Shown piece by piece: positions 18,024 to 28,279 of a DNA stretch of 32,742 bases (the first letter of the stretch is position 1; each line of letters begins with the position of its first letter). The notes beneath the pieces are model-generated. The model saw only the letters and a program-made list of their open reading frames with translations, was not told the DNA's origin and searched no databases. A program made the position numbers and the translations under genes. The DNA is from Bacillota bacterium (GTDB lineage: Bacteria > Bacillota > Sulfobacillia > JAJYWN01 > JAJZPE01): contig JAJYMC010000023.1 in NCBI GenBank assembly GCA_021787335.1, forward strand, positions 1 through 32,742, read 5' to 3'.

Positions 18024-19102
18024 AGCCCGCACCCCTCCACCAAGCTCAGGCGCTCATCGGTGCCCTCGGCGGTCACGACCTCGCCGACGACCCAGGCCTT
18101 CTCGCCCAGTTCGCGCAGGCGCCCGACGAGCCCGTCGGCGTCGTCGCGGTCGGCGACGAGGACCATCCCGAGGCCCATGTTCCAGGTCCGGAAACACTCG
18201 TCCTCATCGACCCCGCCCAGGTGGGCCAGGTACTCGAAGACCGGCGGGCGGTCCCAGGAGCCCTTCAGGCAACAGGCCCTAAGGCCCGCCGGCATGATCC
18301 GCGGGAGGTTACGGACAAGGCCGCCCCCGGTGATGTGGGCGGCCGCGGCCACCTTGAAGTCGCCGGCCACGGCCTGCAGGGTCCGGGCGTAGATGCGGGT
18401 CGGCTCGAGGAGTTCCTCGCCAAGGGTCCGCCCGAACTCGTCGACGTACTTCCCGAGCCGCAGCCCGGATCGCTCGACGATGCCCCGGACCAGCGAGTAG
18501 CCGTTGGAGTGGAGCCCGGAGGAGGCCAGGCCGACGAGGACCTGCCCGGCGCGGACCCGGTCCCGACCCCACAGCCGGTCCTTCTCGGCCGAGCCGACGC
18601 AGAAGCCGACGAGGTCGTACTCGTTCTCGGGGTACATCCCCGGCATCTCCGCCGTCTCGCCGCCGATGAGGGCGCACCCGGCCTGGCGGCAACCGCTGGC
18701 CACCCCGCTGACGATGGACTCCAGGCGACCAGCGTTCAGCTTGCCGACGGCCACGTAGTCGAGGAAGAAGAGCGGCTCGGCCCCGGCCGCGGCCACGTCG
18801 TCGGCGCTCATGGCCACGCAGTCGAGGCCGATGGTGTCGTGTTTGTCGAGGGCGAAGGCGATCTTCAGCTTGGTCCCGACGCCGTCGGTGCCGGACACGA
18901 AGACGGGCTGACGCCAGCCGGTTGGATTCAGCTCAAAGCGGTTGCCGAACCCCCCGCCGGCGCTGAGGACGCCGGGCCGGGCCGTCCCGCGGACGTGGTC
19001 GGCCAGCCGGGCCACGGCCATCTCGGCCAGGTTCACGTCGACGCCGGTCTGGCGATAGGTCAGGCGCCCCCGGCCCTCCGGCCGGCCCTTGTCATCTGGC
19101 AT
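18020..19102 (-). CDS. purM: Phosphoribosylformylglycinamidine cyclo-ligase (AIR synthetase)
   Basis: Closes the imidazole ring of FGAM with ATP to give AIR. It has 360 residues. Conserved features are LTYRQTGVDVNLAEMAV, FVSGTDGVGTKLKIAFAL, MSADDVAAAGAEPLFFLDYVAVG, CALIGGETAEMPGMY, GLASSGLHSNGYSLVR, HITGGGLVRNLPR and FRTWNMGLGM. The sugar-fold ATP-binding core is complete. The ATG at 19102 overlaps the purF end by 11 bases and has GGGGGG 7 bases upstream. Confidence 0.96.
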   Translation of the reverse strand: MPDDKGRPEGRGRLTYRQTGVDVNLAEMAVARLADHVRGTARPGVLSAGGGFGNRFELNPTGWRQPVFVSGTDGVGTKLKIAFALDKHDTIGLDCVAMSADDVAAAGAEPLFFLDYVAVGKLNAGRLESIVSGVASGCRQAGCALIGGETAEMPGMYPENEYDLVGFCVGSAEKDRLWGRDRVRAGQVLVGLASSGLHSNGYSLVRGIVERSGLRLGKYVDEFGRTLGEELLEPTRIYARTLQAVAGDFKVAAAAHITGGGLVRNLPRIMPAGLRACCLKGSWDRPPVFEYLAHLGGVDEDECFRTWNMGLGMVLVADRDDADGLVGRLRELGEKAWVVGEVVTAEGTDERLSLVEGCGL

Positions 19103-20555
19103 GCGGACGCCCCCCGACGATCTCGGCGCTGGCCGGAGTGGCCGTCTCGAGATCGAACTTGCGGAACTGCTCGTCCACGGAGACCGGGTAGTCGCGGTTG
19201 AAACAGGCCAGGCAGAGGCCCTTAGGCGGCAGGTTCGTGGCCTCGGCCAGACCCTCGACGCTGAGGAACCTCAGGCTGTCGGCGCCGATGAACTCCCGCA
19301 TCTGCTCGACGGCCTTCTCCGCGGCGATGAGCTCGCCGCTGGCCGACGTGTCGATGCCGAAGAAGCACGGGTTCATGTACGGCGGCGATCCGATGCGCAG
19401 GTGGACCTCCTTCGCCCCGGCCTCGCGGAGCAGCTTGACCAGGTGCTTGGAGGTGGTCCCACGGACGATGGAGTCGTCGACGAGGACGACCCGCTTCCCG
19501 TCGACCACCTTGCGGAGCGGGTTGAGCTTGACCCGCACGCCGAACTGCCGCGTCGTCTGGCTCGGCTGGATGAACGTGCGGCCGATGTAACGGTTTTTGA
19601 CCAACCCCATCTCGTACGGGATGCCGGCCTCCTCGGCGTAGCCGCTGGCCGCCGAGATGCTCGAGTCGGGTACGCCGACGACGATGTCGGCGGCCACCGG
19701 GTGCTCGCGGGCGAGGATCCGCCCGAACTCCTTGCGGACGGCGTGGATGCTCAGGCCGTTCAGGATGGAGTCGGGGCGGGCCAGGTAGATGAACTCGAAG
19801 GAACACAGGGCGTCGCGGCCGCGGGGCATGATCTGGCGGCTGCGCATGCCCTCGTCGTCGAGGACGATCATCTCGCCGGGGGCCACCTCGCGGACGAACT
19901 CGCCGCCGATGGTGTCGAAGGCGCAGCTCTCGGAGGCCAGGACCCAAGCCTCGCCGAGCCGGCCGAGGGCCAGCGGGCGGATGCCGTTGGGGTCGCGGAC
20001 CCCGATGATCTGCTTCTCGGTCATGAAGATCAGGGCGAAGCCGCCGCGGACGAGCATCAGGCTGGCGGCGATGGCCGACTCGAGGCCGTTGTTGCCCATC
20101 CGGGCGACCAGGTGGGCGATGACCTCGGTGTCGACGGAGGTCTGGAAGATGGACCCGCCGTCCTCGAGCTGCTCGCGGAGGCGCCCGGCGTTGACCAGGT
20201 TGCCGTTGTGGGCCAGGGCCATCATGCCCTTGCGATAACGGACGAGGAGCGGCTGGGCGTTGCCGATGAGGCTCGAACCGGTGGTCGAGTAGCGGACGTG
20301 ACCGATCGCCCGGTCACCGTGGAGTTGGGCGATGTCGTTGTCGTCGAAGACCTCGGAGACGAGGCCCATCCCCTTGTGGATCCAGACCCGGTTGCCGTCG
20401 GCGGAGACGATGCCGGCCGACTCCTGGCCGCGGTGCTGGAGGGCATAGAGCCCGTAAAGAGCGACCCGGGCCGCGGCGGGGTGGCCATAGATGGCGAAGA
20501 CCCCGCAGGCGTCGTGGACCTTGTCCTCCTCGGGCCGCTTTATCTCATCAGCCAC
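19092..20555 (-). CDS. purF: Glutamine PRPP amidotransferase, Fe-S-type
   Basis: First committed step of purine synthesis, making phosphoribosylamine from PRPP and glutamine. It has 487 residues from GTG 20555, with AAGGAGAC 6 bases upstream; the same frame stays open to 21296 but that part lies inside purL. The nucleophile is Cys17 in [12 protein letters not shown], so about 16 residues would be removed as a propeptide, as in Bacillus subtilis PurF. Four cysteines (C251, C397, C448, C451, the last two in CLACFN) fit the [4Fe-4S] ligands of the B. subtilis enzyme. The glutaminase domain shows RYSTTG and NGNLVN, and the PRPP-binding loop is [13 protein letters not shown] (357-369). It overlaps purL by 16 bases. 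Confidence 0.97.
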   Translation of the reverse strand: MADEIKRPEEDKVHDACGVFAIYGHPAAARVALYGLYALQHRGQESAGIVSADGNRVWIHKGMGLVSEVFDDNDIAQLHGDRAIGHVRYSTTGSSLIGNAQPLLVRYRKGMMALAHNGNLVNAGRLREQLEDGGSIFQTSVDTEVIAHLVARMGNNGLESAIAASLMLVRGGFALIFMTEKQIIGVRDPNGIRPLALGRLGEAWVLASESCAFDTIGGEFVREVAPGEMIVLDDEGMRSRQIMPRGRDALCSFEFIYLARPDSILNGLSIHAVRKEFGRILAREHPVAADIVVGVPDSSISAASGYAEEAGIPYEMGLVKNRYIGRTFIQPSQTTRQFGVRVKLNPLRKVVDGKRVVLVDDSIVRGTTSKHLVKLLREAGAKEVHLRIGSPPYMNPCFFGIDTSASGELIAAEKAVEQMREFIGADSLRFLSVEGLAEATNLPPKGLCLACFNRDYPVSVDEQFRKFDLETATPASAEIVGGRPHAR

Positions 20556-22817
20556 GGAATCGTCTCCTTCCAGATCGTTCGCAGGGCGGCCACGGGCCGC
20601 TGGATGACCGGGCGCCGACCCACCAAGATTCTCAGATCGCTCCCGCCGACCAGGCCGATGAAGGCCAGGGGCACCCGCTCGGCCTCGCAGATGGCCTTCA
20701 GGCGGCCCTCCGCGGCCGAGGCCAGGCTGACGACGACGCGGGACTGCTCCTCGCCAAAGAGGAGGGCGTCGAGGCGCAGGGACGGGCCGCTTGAGGACTC
20801 GGCCGCAGTCGCGTCGGCCGGCAGATCGACCGACGCCCCGATGGGGACCGCCGGGCCGGGCCCGCCGAAGCAACTCTCGGCCAGGGTCACAGCCAAGCCG
20901 CCGTCGCTGACGTCGTGGGCCGACCGGATGAGCCCCTCGCGGATGGCCTTCAGGCAAGCCCGCTGGACGCGGGCTTCGAGGTCCAGGTCCAGGGCCGGCG
21001 GCCGCCCGGCCGTCTTCCCGTGGACGACCTTGAGGTACTCGCTGCCGCCGAGACCGGCCACCGGGTCCCCACCCAGCGGACCGAGGATGGCGACCAGGTC
21101 CCCCTCGTCCTTGAACCATTGCGTCGTCTGGTCCCGCTCGACATCCTCGAGCGCGCCGACCAGGCCGATGACCGGGGTCGGGTGGATGTTCTCGCCCAGG
21201 GTCTCGTTGTAGAAGCTGACGTTGCCGCCGGTGACCGGGGTGCCCAGGGCCTGACAGGCCTCGGTCATCCCCTCGATAGCCCGGCGGAACTGCCACATGA
21301 CCTCGGGCCGCTCGGGGTTGCCGAAGTTGAGGCAGTTGGTGACGGCCAGGGGCTCAGCCCCCGAGCAGACCACGTTGCGGGCAGCCTCGGCGACGGCGAT
21401 GGCCGCCCCCGCCCGCGGGTCGAGATAGACGTAACGGCCGTTGCCGTCGGTGGTCACGGCCAGACCTCGCCGCGTCCCCTTGAGGCGCAGGACGGCGGCG
21501 TCGGAGCCCGGCCGGACCACGGTGTTGTCGAGGATGAAGTGGTCGTACTGCTCGAAAACCCAGGCCTTGTCGGCGATGTCCGGCGTGGCCAGGAGCCGTT
21601 CAAGGACGGCGGCCGGGTCGCCCACAGGCGGCAGGGTCGCCGGGTTGAAGGCCCGCGTCTCTTTCAGGTAGGCCGGCTCGGCCTCGGGACGCTCGTAGAC
21701 CGGCGCGTCCTTGGCCAGGGCGGCGGCCGGCACGTCGGCCACGACCCGCCCATTCTCGAGGACCCGCAGGCGCCCGCCGGCCGTCACCCGGCCGATCACC
21801 GCCGCGTCCAGGTCCCACTTGGCGAAGACCCGTCGCACCTCGTCCTCGCGCCCGGCCCGGGCCACCAGGAGCATCCGCTCCTGCGACTCGGAGAGCATCA
21901 GTTCATATGGCGTCATCCCGGTCTCGCGCCGGGGGACCTTGTCGAGGTCGATCTCCAGGCCGTACCCGCCGCGGCTGGCCATCTCGCTGGCGGCCGAGGT
22001 CAGGCCGGCCGCCCCGAGGTCGTTGAGGCCGACCACGGCCCCCGAATCGAGCAGCTCCAGACAGGCCTCGAGGAGCAACTTCTCGAGGAACGGGTCGCCG
22101 ACCTGGACGGCCGGGCGCCGCTCCTCGGCCCGCTCGTCGAACTCCTTCGAGGCCAGGAGGCTGGCCCCGTGGATACCGTCGCGGCCTGTCTTCGAGCCGA
22201 CGAGGATGAGCGGGTTGCCCTCGCCCTCGGCCCGCCCGTAGAAGACGCGGCCGCGGTCGACCAGGCCGACGCACATCGCGTTGACCAGAGGGTTACCGCG
22301 GTAGGACCGGTCGAAGTGAACCTCGCCGCCCACCGTCGGGCAGCCAAAGCAGTTGCCATAGGCGCCGATGCCCCCGACCACGCCGCCGAAGAGCCAGCGC
22401 TGCTTGGCGTCGTCCAACTCCCCGAAACGGAGCGAGTCGAGGATGGCGATGGGCCGGGCGCCCATGGCGAAGATGTCGCGGAGGATGCCCCCGACCCCGG
22501 TGGCCGCGCCCTGGTAGGGTTCGATGAACGACGGGTGGTTATGGCTCTCGATCTTGAAGGCCACGGCGACCCCGTCGCCGATGTCGATGACCCCGGCGTT
22601 CTCGCCGGGTCCCTGGACGACCCGCGGGCCGCGCGTCGGCAGCCGCTTCAGGGACGACTTGGAGGTCTTGTAGCTGCAGTGCTCCGACCACATCAGGCCG
22701 AAGAGGCCGAGCTCCACCGGGTTCGGCGAGCGCCCGAGGATGCGCTCGATGTCGCCGTACTCCTCGCTGGTCAGGCCGACCTCTTCCCAGGGACGGGCCG
22801 AGGCCGAAGCCCCGTGC

Positions 22818-22828
<11 letters not shown>
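20540..22828 (-). CDS. purL: FGAM synthetase, large subunit
   Basis: Converts FGAR to FGAM using ATP and ammonia delivered by PurQ. It has 762 residues, the small-type PurL that works with PurS and PurQ. Features are the N-terminal [121 protein letters not shown] and [16 protein letters not shown]. An Ala/Ser-rich stretch ([16 protein letters not shown]) near the C-terminus looks like a small variable loop. GGAGGG lies 6 bases before the ATG, and the start overlaps purQ by 11 bases. Confidence 0.97.
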
Positions 22829-23872
<1,044 letters not shown>

Positions 23873-23876
23873 GTCG

Positions 23877-24596
23877 TCATCGTCCTCCGGTCGCCGTCGT
23901 TATCCGCTTCAGCACTTCCTGGTAGGCCTCCTCGACCCCGCCCAGGTCGCGACGGAAGCGATCCTTGTCCAGTTTCTCCTTGGTCGTGCGGTCCCAGAAG
24001 CGACAGGTGTCCGGGGAGATCTCGTCGCCCAGGAGGACCTGCCCGTGGTGCAGTCCGAACTCGAGCTTGAAGTCGATGAGGTCGATGCCGCGCGGGGACA
24101 GGAACTCGCCGAGGTACTCGTTGACCGCCAGGGCCTGCCGTTCGACCTCACGGACCTGGTCCGGCTCGGCCAAACCGACGGCCTTGATGTGATACTCGTT
24201 GATCAGCGGGTCGCCGAGGGCGTCGTTCTTGTAGTACAGTTCGAGGACCGTGGACCGCAGCGGCGTCCCCTCGTCCAGCCCGAGGCGCTTGGCCAGGCTG
24301 CCGGCGGCGACGTTGCGGACGACGACCTCGATGGGCAGGATCCTCAACCGCTTGACCAGCATCTCGCGGTCGTTGAGGGTCTTCACGTAATGGGTCTTCA
24401 GCCCGCGCCCCTCCAGGTACTCAAAGAAGACGGCCGACATCCGGTTGTTGTAGATGCCCTTGTTGTGGATGGTTCCCTTTTTCGCGCCGTTGAAGGCCGT
24501 GGCCGAGTCCTTGTACTCGACGACGAGCAGGTCGTGGTCGGGCGTCTCGTGGACGATCTTGGCCTTGCCTTCGTAAAGCTTGTTGGTCTTTTCCAC
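23877..24596 (-). CDS. purC: SAICAR synthetase
   Basis: Condenses CAIR with aspartate using ATP to give SAICAR. It has 239 residues from GTG 24596, with AAGGGAG 7 bases upstream; a longer frame to 24908 lies inside purB and is not supported. The features are [48 protein letters not shown], the family signature [18 protein letters not shown] (87-104), LIDFKLEFG and [14 protein letters not shown]. Normal length for the Gram-positive form. Confidence 0.96.
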   Translation of the reverse strand: MEKTNKLYEGKAKIVHETPDHDLLVVEYKDSATAFNGAKKGTIHNKGIYNNRMSAVFFEYLEGRGLKTHYVKTLNDREMLVKRLRILPIEVVVRNVAAGSLAKRLGLDEGTPLRSTVLELYYKNDALGDPLINEYHIKAVGLAEPDQVREVERQALAVNEYLGEFLSPRGIDLIDFKLEFGLHHGQVLLGDEISPDTCRFWDRTTKEKLDKDRFRRDLGGVEEAYQEVLKRITTATGGR

Positions 24597-24660
24597 CGGC
24601 TCACTCCCTTTCAGGGTCGGCCGCGGCACGCGGCCACGTCGGCCCGCGCCGGGCCGCGCT

Positions 24661-25953
24661 CTAAAGCCCCACGCGGGCGAAGATCTCGTCGACGTGCGCC
24701 AGATGGTCGCGGTAGTCGAAGCAGGCGGCCAGCTCCTCCGGGCGGAGGTGGCGGCGGACGCCTTCGTCGGCGGCGACCCGCTCCTTGAAGCTCGGCCCGC
24801 CCCGCCAGGCCTCCATGGCCAGGCCCTGGACGATGGCGTAGGCCTCCTCGCGCTTGAGCCCCTTCTGGACGAGGGCCAAGAGGACGCGCTGGGAGAAGAT
24901 GAGCCCACCGGTCAGCTCGAGGTTCTGGCTCATCCGTTCGGGGTAGACGAGCAGCTTGTCCAGCAGCACGGTGAACTTCTCGATGAGGTAATCGAGGAGG
25001 ATGGTCGCGTCGGGCAGGACGACCCGCTCGACCGACGAGTTCGAGATGTCCCGCTCGTTCCACAGAAGCTCGTTCTCCATGGCCGTGACGGCGTAGCCGC
25101 GGATGACCCGGGCCAGGCCGCTGACCTGTTCGAGGCCGACCGGGTTGCGCTTGTGGGGCATCGCCGATGAGCCCTTCTGGCCCGGCCTGAAGTACTCCTC
25201 GACCTCGCGGATCTCGGTCCGCTGCAGGGTCCGCAGTTCGGCGGCCATCTTGTCGAGGGACGTGGCGATGATGGCCATCGTCGTCACGTACTCAGCGTGC
25301 CGGTCGCGTTGCAGGACCTGGGTCGAGGCCTCGGCCGGCTTCAGGTGCAGCTTCCCGCAGACGTACTTCTCCACGAACGGGTCGATGTTGGCGAAGGTGC
25401 CGACGGCCCCGGACAGGCGTCCGACGCTGACCGTCTCGCGGGCCCGCTTGAGGCGGTCCCAGTTCCGGTTCATCTCGGCGGACCAGACCGCCAGCTTCAG
25501 GCCGAAGGTGATGGGCTCGGCGTGGACCCCGTGGGTCCGCCCGATCATCACCGCGTCCTTGAACTCGCGCGCCCGCCGGGCGAGCACGGAGAGCAGGCGG
25601 TCGAGGTCCGAAAGGAGGACCTCGGCCGCCTCGCGCATGATCAGGGAGAGGGCCGTGTCGACCACGTCATAGGAGGTCAGGCCGTAGTGGAGGTATTTCC
25701 CGGCGTCGCCCACCGTCTCGGCCACGCCGCTGACGAAGGCGATGACGTCGTGCCCGACCTCGGCCTCGATGGCCAGGATGCGGTCGACGTCGATCCTGGC
25801 CTTCTGGCGGATCTCCTCCACCGCTTCCCGCGGGATCTTCCCGAGCTCGGCCCAGGCCTCGCAGGCCAGGATCTCGACCTCGAGCATCCGGCGGTAGCGG
25901 TTCTGCAGTTCCCACAGGCCCTTCATCTTGGGCCGCGAGTAGCGATCGATCAT
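24661..25953 (-). CDS. purB: Adenylosuccinate lyase
   Basis: Cleaves SAICAR to AICAR plus fumarate, and adenylosuccinate to AMP plus fumarate. It has 430 residues, normal length. The fumarase/aspartase superfamily blocks are [13 protein letters not shown] (92-104), [14 protein letters not shown] with H141 as acid/base candidate, and the signature [11 protein letters not shown] (261-271) with the catalytic Ser. GGAGAGG lies about 10 bases before the ATG. It is separated from purC by 64 bases and from purE by 18. purA is not in the window. Confidence 0.97.
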   Translation of the reverse strand: MIDRYSRPKMKGLWELQNRYRRMLEVEILACEAWAELGKIPREAVEEIRQKARIDVDRILAIEAEVGHDVIAFVSGVAETVGDAGKYLHYGLTSYDVVDTALSLIMREAAEVLLSDLDRLLSVLARRAREFKDAVMIGRTHGVHAEPITFGLKLAVWSAEMNRNWDRLKRARETVSVGRLSGAVGTFANIDPFVEKYVCGKLHLKPAEASTQVLQRDRHAEYVTTMAIIATSLDKMAAELRTLQRTEIREVEEYFRPGQKGSSAMPHKRNPVGLEQVSGLARVIRGYAVTAMENELLWNERDISNSSVERVVLPDATILLDYLIEKFTVLLDKLLVYPERMSQNLELTGGLIFSQRVLLALVQKGLKREEAYAIVQGLAMEAWRGGPSFKERVAADEGVRRHLRPEELAACFDYRDHLAHVDEIFARVGL

Positions 25954-25971
25954 CCCTCAGCGCCCTCTCCT

Positions 25972-26619
25972 TCACACCATCGACGGCTGCGGTTGCCCGT
26001 TGGGCTTGCGACGGCGTCCCGACCGGCGGTTGCGCCGGCGCGGCTGAGGCGCCTCCTCCTTGACGAAGGCCGGCTGGGCCGGCCCGCCCGGTCCACCCGT
26101 CTGTCCCGGCGGAAGGGTCTGGCCGACCAGTTCACCCTCGAGCCGTTGCGACTTCTCGGCCACGCCCTCGGCCAGACGGCGCTTGTAGTTGCCCAGCCGT
26201 TCGCGCAGGGACTGGTACTTCAGGGAGAGGACCTGGACCGCCAGGATGGCGGCGTTCCGCGCGGCGTCGATACCGACCGTGGCCACCGGGACGCCCGGCG
26301 GCATCTGGACGGTCGAGTAGAGGGCGTCGACGCCCCCCATCGGCGAACCGGAGAGGGGCACCCCGATGACCGGCAGGGTCGTCCAGGAGGCGAGGACCCC
26401 GGCGAGGTGGGCCGCGCCGCCCGCGGCGGCGATGATGACGTCGTAGCCCTCCTCGGCCGCCCCAGCCGCGAAGTCGGAGGCCCGTTGCGGACTGCGGTGG
26501 GCCGAGACGACGTGGACCCGGAAGCCGATGGCCATCTCGGTCAGCGTGGTCAGGCATTCCTTCATTTTAGGAAAGTCAGAGTCGCTGCCCAAAACAACAG
26601 CGACGAGCCCGCTTGGCAT
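25972..26619 (-). CDS. purE: N5-CAIR mutase with unusual basic C-terminal extension
   Basis: Carboxy-transfer step giving CAIR. The PurE core is residues 1-~158: VVLGSDSDFPKMKECL, VVSAHRSPQRASDF (catalytic H41), IIAAAGGAAHLAGVLASWT, PVIGVPLSGSPMGGVDALYSTVQMP and DAARNAAILAVQVL. This is the class I pattern, which elsewhere works with PurK, but purK is absent here. PurE is normally about 160-170 residues; this one has 215. The extra ~50 residues are Pro/Gly/Gln-rich and then strongly basic (PRRRNRRSGRRRKPNG), unlike any PurE domain I know. AAGGAG lies 7 bases before the ATG. Confidence 0.95.
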   Translation of the reverse strand: MPSGLVAVVLGSDSDFPKMKECLTTLTEMAIGFRVHVVSAHRSPQRASDFAAGAAEEGYDVIIAAAGGAAHLAGVLASWTTLPVIGVPLSGSPMGGVDALYSTVQMPPGVPVATVGIDAARNAAILAVQVLSLKYQSLRERLGNYKRRLAEGVAEKSQRLEGELVGQTLPPGQTGGPGGPAQPAFVKEEAPQPRRRNRRSGRRRKPNGQPQPSMV

Positions 26620-26637
26620 GGAATCACTCCTTTATCG

Positions 26638-26683
26638 TGGGGCCCCGGGAACGGCGGCGCGTCGCCGCGCCCCCGAGGCCCCA
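26638..26683 (-). other. GC-rich hairpin between permease gene and purE
   Basis: The outer arms TGGGGCC (26638-26644) and GGCCCCA (26677-26683) enclose an inner stem GCGGCG/CGCCGC at 26654-26668. There is no T-tract, and the purE Shine-Dalgarno follows about 10 bases later on the minus strand. It could slow readthrough or protect RNA ends between the permease gene and purE. Confidence 0.45.
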
Positions 26684-26704
26684 TCGCCAGGCGCTGGTTT
26701 CGTT

Positions 26705-27997
26705 CTAGAGCAGGAAGCTCAAAGCAAAGAGGGCGGCCACCACGTACAGCAGCCAGTGAACGTCCTTGACCTTGCCGGTGAACAGCTTGATCAGGGCGTA
26801 GGCGATGAAGCCGTAGCCAATGCCACGGGCGATGCTGTAGGTGAGGGGGATGGTCAGGATGGTCAGGAAGGCCGGAAGGGCCTCATCGAACCGGTCGAAC
26901 GGGATGTCCTTGACCACCGTCATCATCAGGAAGCCGACGATGATCAGGGCCGGAGCCACCGCGGCGCCGGGAACGATGCCGATGACCGGGGCGAAGAAGA
27001 TGGACAGGAGGAACAGGATGCCCACGACGACCGAGGTCAGGCCGGTCCGGCCGCCCTCGGAGACGCCGGCCGCGCTCTCGATGTAGGTCGTGATGGAGCT
27101 GGCGCCGAACATACCGCCGGTGACGGCGGCCAGCGAGTCGACCAGCAGGATGCGGTTCAGGCCGGGCATCTTACCCTTCTCATCGAGGAAGCCGGCCTCG
27201 CCGCCGATGGCCACGACGGTGCCCATCGTGTCGAAGAAGTCGGTGATGAGGAAGGCGAAGATGACCGCCCAGAGGGCCGGCACGGCCAGGGAACTCAGGT
27301 TGAACTTGAACATCGTCTCGAAGGACGCGGCCGACGGGATGTCGATGACGTTCGTCGGCAGCGGGGCGACCTTCAGGATGACCGCCAGGATGGTCGAGAA
27401 GACGATGCCCAGGAGGATGGAGCCCTTGACCCGGCGGGCCATCATCAGGGCCGTGACGGCGAGGCCGAAGACGGCGACGACGGCCGTGGCGCTCTTGAAG
27501 GAGCCGAAGGTGACCAGGGTGGCCGGGCTCTTGACGACGAAGCCGGCACCCTGCAGGCCGATGAAGGCGATGAAGAGGCCGATGCCGACGCCGATGGCCC
27601 GCTTGAGGGCGACCGGGATGGCGTCCATGATCATCTCGCGGACGCGGGTGAGGACGAAGATGGTGACGATGACGCCCTCGATGACGACCATGCCCATGGC
27701 TTCCTGCCACGAAAGATTGAGGCCGAGGACGACGGAATAGGTCAGGAAGGCGTTCAGGCCCATGCCGGAAGCCAGGGCGAACGGGTAGTTCGTGTAGAAG
27801 CCCATGGCCAGGGTGACCAGACCGGCGCCGAGCGCCGTGGCAAAGATCGCTCCGGCCTGCGGAACCCCGGCGTCCTTGAGGATCAGCGGGTTGACGAAGA
27901 TGATGTAGGCCATGGTCATGAAGGTGGCCAGGCCGGCGATGACTTCCGTCCGGACGTCGGTCTTGCGTTCATTCAGATGAAACAAGCGTTCAAGCAC
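26705..27997 (-). CDS. pbuG: NCS2-family purine permease (PbuG/AzgA-like)
   Basis: Proton-coupled uptake of hypoxanthine, guanine or adenine. It has 430 residues with about 12-14 membrane segments. Features typical of the AzgA-like branch are an N-terminal FHLNERKTDVRTEVIAGLATFMTMAYI, IFVNPLIL, GFYTNYPFALASGMGLNAFL, GLQGAGFVVKS, FLITDFFDTMGTVVAIG and GASSITTYIESAAGVSEGGRTG. The start is GTG 27997 with GGGAGGAG 8 bases upstream. It is the first gene after the operon promoter and PurBox-like operator, so salvage uptake and de novo synthesis are under shared control. The exact base transported cannot be told. Confidence 0.93.
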   Translation of the reverse strand: MLERLFHLNERKTDVRTEVIAGLATFMTMAYIIFVNPLILKDAGVPQAGAIFATALGAGLVTLAMGFYTNYPFALASGMGLNAFLTYSVVLGLNLSWQEAMGMVVIEGVIVTIFVLTRVREMIMDAIPVALKRAIGVGIGLFIAFIGLQGAGFVVKSPATLVTFGSFKSATAVVAVFGLAVTALMMARRVKGSILLGIVFSTILAVILKVAPLPTNVIDIPSAASFETMFKFNLSSLAVPALWAVIFAFLITDFFDTMGTVVAIGGEAGFLDEKGKMPGLNRILLVDSLAAVTGGMFGASSITTYIESAAGVSEGGRTGLTSVVVGILFLLSIFFAPVIGIVPGAAVAPALIIVGFLMMTVVKDIPFDRFDEALPAFLTILTIPLTYSIARGIGYGFIAYALIKLFTGKVKDVHWLLYVVAALFALSFLL

Positions 27998-28163
27998 TCG
28001 CGGTTCTCCTCCCTTCGAGTTCTTGCTCCCACCGGGATATGTTGCCCAAGCCCGCCGGGCATATTTCCCCGGCCCTCACCCCCTCGGCGAGCGGGCTGAC
28101 GGACATTCGTCGGCGGTAGCGACTGGAATATTCGTTACTACCCCGACGATAGCCCGTCCACCC
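27998..28163 (-). other. Long structured leader of the permease/pur operon
   Basis: About 165 bases are transcribed before the permease start. A long hairpin is visible: GGGCT pairs with AGCCC, then CGTCGG with CCGACG, then GGTAG with CTACC around an AT-rich loop (28090-28155). A second stem, GCCGGG/CCCGGC, follows at 28045-28075. Neither has a T-tract. I looked for the purine, PRPP/guanidine and related riboswitch cores and did not find them. It may be an undescribed regulatory leader or simply a stable 5' untranslated region. Confidence 0.45.
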
Positions 28164-28169
28164 GCCCTA

Positions 28170-28199
28170 ATCATACCAACAGATGGCTCTGACTGTCAA
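28170..28199 (-). promoter_or_regulatory. Strong sigma-A promoter of the permease/purE-queT operon
   Basis: On the minus strand TTGACA (28199-28194), an 18-base spacer and TATGAT (28175-28170), with TGG directly before the -10 (extended -10). It is the best promoter in the window, oriented into the permease and the purine genes. Transcription should begin near 28163. Confidence 0.85.
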
Positions 28200-28202
28200 C
28201 GA

Positions 28203-28246
28203 AAACACGAATATTGCAGCCGAGCCACCTAAAATTATTCGCCTTT
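28203..28246 (-). promoter_or_regulatory. PurBox-like operator pair upstream of the -35
   Basis: On the minus strand CGAATAAT (28241-28234) and the inverted AATATTCG (28215-28208) form two arms whose central CGAA cores are 26 bases apart. This matches the Bacillus subtilis PurR arrangement of two inverted 14-bp PurBoxes with central CGAA and 16-17 bp between them. The promoter-proximal arm ends 8 bases before the -35. A further CGAATATT (28134-28127) lies in the leader. A PurR gene is not in the window. Confidence 0.6.
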
Positions 28247-28279
28247 CCTTATGTGAACTTCCGCCGGCCCGCGGGGTCC

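Noticed and set aside
19089-21212. Plus-strand open frame of 707 codons
   Set aside because: Antisense to purF and purL, which are complete on the minus strand.
20555-21296. N-terminal extension of PurF by about 247 residues
   Set aside because: This part lies within purL in another frame, and the GTG at 20555 has a strong Shine-Dalgarno and gives the normal PurF start.
26528-28099. Plus-strand open frame of 523 codons, rich in Asp, Gly and His
   Set aside because: Antisense to the permease gene; composition is a mirror of hydrophobic codons.
27998-28163. Purine (guanine/adenine) riboswitch upstream of the permease
   Set aside because: The conserved junction words of the purine aptamer and the loop-loop pair are absent on the minus strand; PRPP/guanidine-type cores were also not found.
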